Below, piece by piece: positions 7,428 to 7,921 of a stretch of DNA of 7,921 bases. Origin of the DNA: Phycisphaerae bacterium (GTDB taxonomy: Bacteria; Planctomycetota; Phycisphaerae; Phycisphaerales; SM1A02); NCBI GenBank assembly GCA_002718515.1, contig PBEX01000041.1:6658-14578 (forward strand), read 5' to 3'. The position numbers were made by a program, and so were the translations under genes. The notes beneath the pieces were generated by a model. The model had not been told where the DNA came from and made no database searches. It saw only the letters and a program-made list of their open reading frames with translations. Position 1 is the first letter of the stretch. Every line of letters starts with the position of its first letter.

Positions 7428-7865
7428 ATGTTTGAAGAACACTCACAACCAATCAATGCTACTGGCGTTAAGGCGTGCATCATCGTCAGTTCCTATCATT
7501 CTGAAATCACCAATGAACTTGCGAAAGCGGCAAGGGATTGCTTTATTAGAGCAGGCGGAAGCAAAAACGACTGTCTTCTACTGCCAGCTCCAGGAGCTTG
7601 GGAACTTCCCCTTATTGCAAAGGAGGCAGCGAGCAACCTTGAGATTGATGTTTTTGTTGCTCTTGGTTGCGTATTGACTGGTGAAACGACGCATGACAGA
7701 GTTATCACGGATGCCATTGCAAAAGGGTTAATGGATGTCTCAATCAATGAGGGCAAACCAGTTTCAATGGGAGTCCTTACTTGCCAAACGATTGAACAAG
7801 CTCGACTTTCCTGCATTCACGGGACCGATCAATGCAACGGTGGAACCCCGAAGTGCGGCACGTGA
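7428..7865 (+). CDS. ribH: 6,7-dimethyl-8-ribityllumazine synthase, C-terminus replaced at a junction
   Basis: Lumazine synthase condenses 5-amino-6-ribitylaminouracil with 3,4-dihydroxy-2-butanone 4-phosphate in riboflavin synthesis. The open frame encodes 145 residues. Residues 14-125 are canonical: CIIVSSYHSEIT (17-28, substrate-binding strand with Tyr23), LPAPGAWELPL (52-62), VALGCVLTGETTHDRVI (77-93, with the GETTH phosphate loop and catalytic-region His89), and MGVLTCQTIEQA ending near nt 7802. The next 20 residues, including HGTDQCNGGTPKCGT, do not resemble the family's C-terminal G-T-x-x-G-N-K-G segment and closing helix. Those bases read better on the opposite strand as a GTPase P-loop. 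I conclude that true ribH sequence stops around 7785-7802 and the remainder is read-through into foreign sequence. As drawn, the protein would lack the last helix and conserved phosphate-contact residues. ATG 7428 is chosen by similarity; no Shine-Dalgarno is evident. Confidence 0.85.
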   Translation: MFEEHSQPINATGVKACIIVSSYHSEITNELAKAARDCFIRAGGSKNDCLLLPAPGAWELPLIAKEAASNLEIDVFVALGCVLTGETTHDRVITDAIAKGLMDVSINEGKPVSMGVLTCQTIEQARLSCIHGTDQCNGGTPKCGT

Positions 7866-7919
7866 ACTCATCCAGGTTCCCGCTATCTGACGTGCGTCCG
7901 CGCCAATTTCTTCGCACAT
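7764..7919 (-). pseudogene. MnmE/TrmE-type GTPase fragment (P-loop region), cut at both sides in this window
   Basis: The minus strand is open from the window's right edge down to a TGA at 7766-7764 and encodes at least 51 residues. It reads GADARQIAGTWMSSRAALRG, then a hydrophobic strand and P-loop, VALIGPVNAGKSSLFNRLA (about 7841-7782). This has the GxxxxGKS Walker A/G1 motif (GPVNAGKS, about 7828-7803) preceded by a beta strand and followed by the start of a helix. The NAGKSSLFN wording and the preceding arginine-containing helix resemble the junction between the helical and G domains of MnmE, which modifies the wobble uridine of tRNAs; another Era/TrmE-like GTPase is possible. The frame ends after NRLASKDSH, before any G2-G4 motif (no TTRD, DxxG or NKxD), inside canonical ribH sequence. 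The upstream part lies beyond the window; ATG 7919 is merely the first in view. The overlap with ribH marks a rearrangement or chimeric junction. Confidence 0.6.
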
Positions 7920-7921
7920 CT

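Noticed and set aside
7369..7677. A 102-codon plus-strand frame starting in the intergenic region and overlapping ribH.
   Set aside because: It is out of frame with strongly conserved RibH sequence, and its product has no recognisable features.
7845..7890. A frameshift near the CCCC run at 7846-7849 would give RibH a helix-like end, RSAARELIQVPAI, before TGA 7888-7890.
   Set aside because: It looks like a restored C-terminus, but the same bases read on the minus strand give a highly specific GTPase P-loop with its preceding helix. That explains the region better than a chance helix-like frame.
7862..7921. A GTG at 7862 overlapping the ribH stop as GTGA, opening a frame to the window edge that could be a coupled downstream gene such as nusB.
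   Set aside because: The translated sequence (VNSSRFPLSDVRPRQFLRTS) does not look like NusB, and the GTPase frame on the opposite strand accounts for these bases.

Overview
The window is a compact bacterial chromosomal segment with roughly balanced base composition and almost no non-coding DNA. Several features lead me to infer a planctomycete, perhaps Phycisphaerae-like: a short division cluster with a double-LysM membrane protein between rsmH and an FtsL-like gene, weak or absent Shine-Dalgarno motifs, and an unusual UbiA-family protein. This is recognition by eye, with no database search, so it is a hypothesis.

Positions 1-6400 hold six plus-strand genes that touch or nearly touch: the 3' part of sucA (2-oxoglutarate dehydrogenase E1), sucB (the E2 succinyltransferase), rsmH (16S rRNA methyltransferase), a membrane-anchored double-LysM protein, a 76-residue FtsL-like protein, and an FtsI/PBP2-type penicillin-binding protein. 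The first two run a TCA-cycle step. The last four form a small division and cell-wall block whose order (rsmH, ftsL, ftsI) follows the classical dcw cluster. In this block mraZ is replaced upstream by sucAB, and the usual downstream mur genes are absent. Spacings of 2, 0, 59 and 11 nt and one overlap suggest a single transcript with coupled translation.

Positions 6397-7368 hold a minus-strand integral membrane protein of the UbiA prenyltransferase superfamily, which overlaps the end of ftsI by 4 bp in a convergent arrangement. It has the first Asp-rich motif, but I see no clear second one. A 59-bp gap separates it from the divergent ribH (lumazine synthase) at 7428.

The right end is the most unusual part. 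RibH is canonical up to about position 7802 and then loses its normal C-terminus. From there to the window edge the minus strand encodes what looks like the P-loop and preceding helix of an MnmE/TrmE-type GTPase, which itself stops just after the P-loop, inside ribH. Two conserved genes are therefore cut at the same point, tail to tail. This is either a real rearrangement or a chimeric junction from amplification or assembly. I see no RNA gene, CRISPR array, insertion sequence or convincing terminator. I did not find a clearly new multi-gene system.
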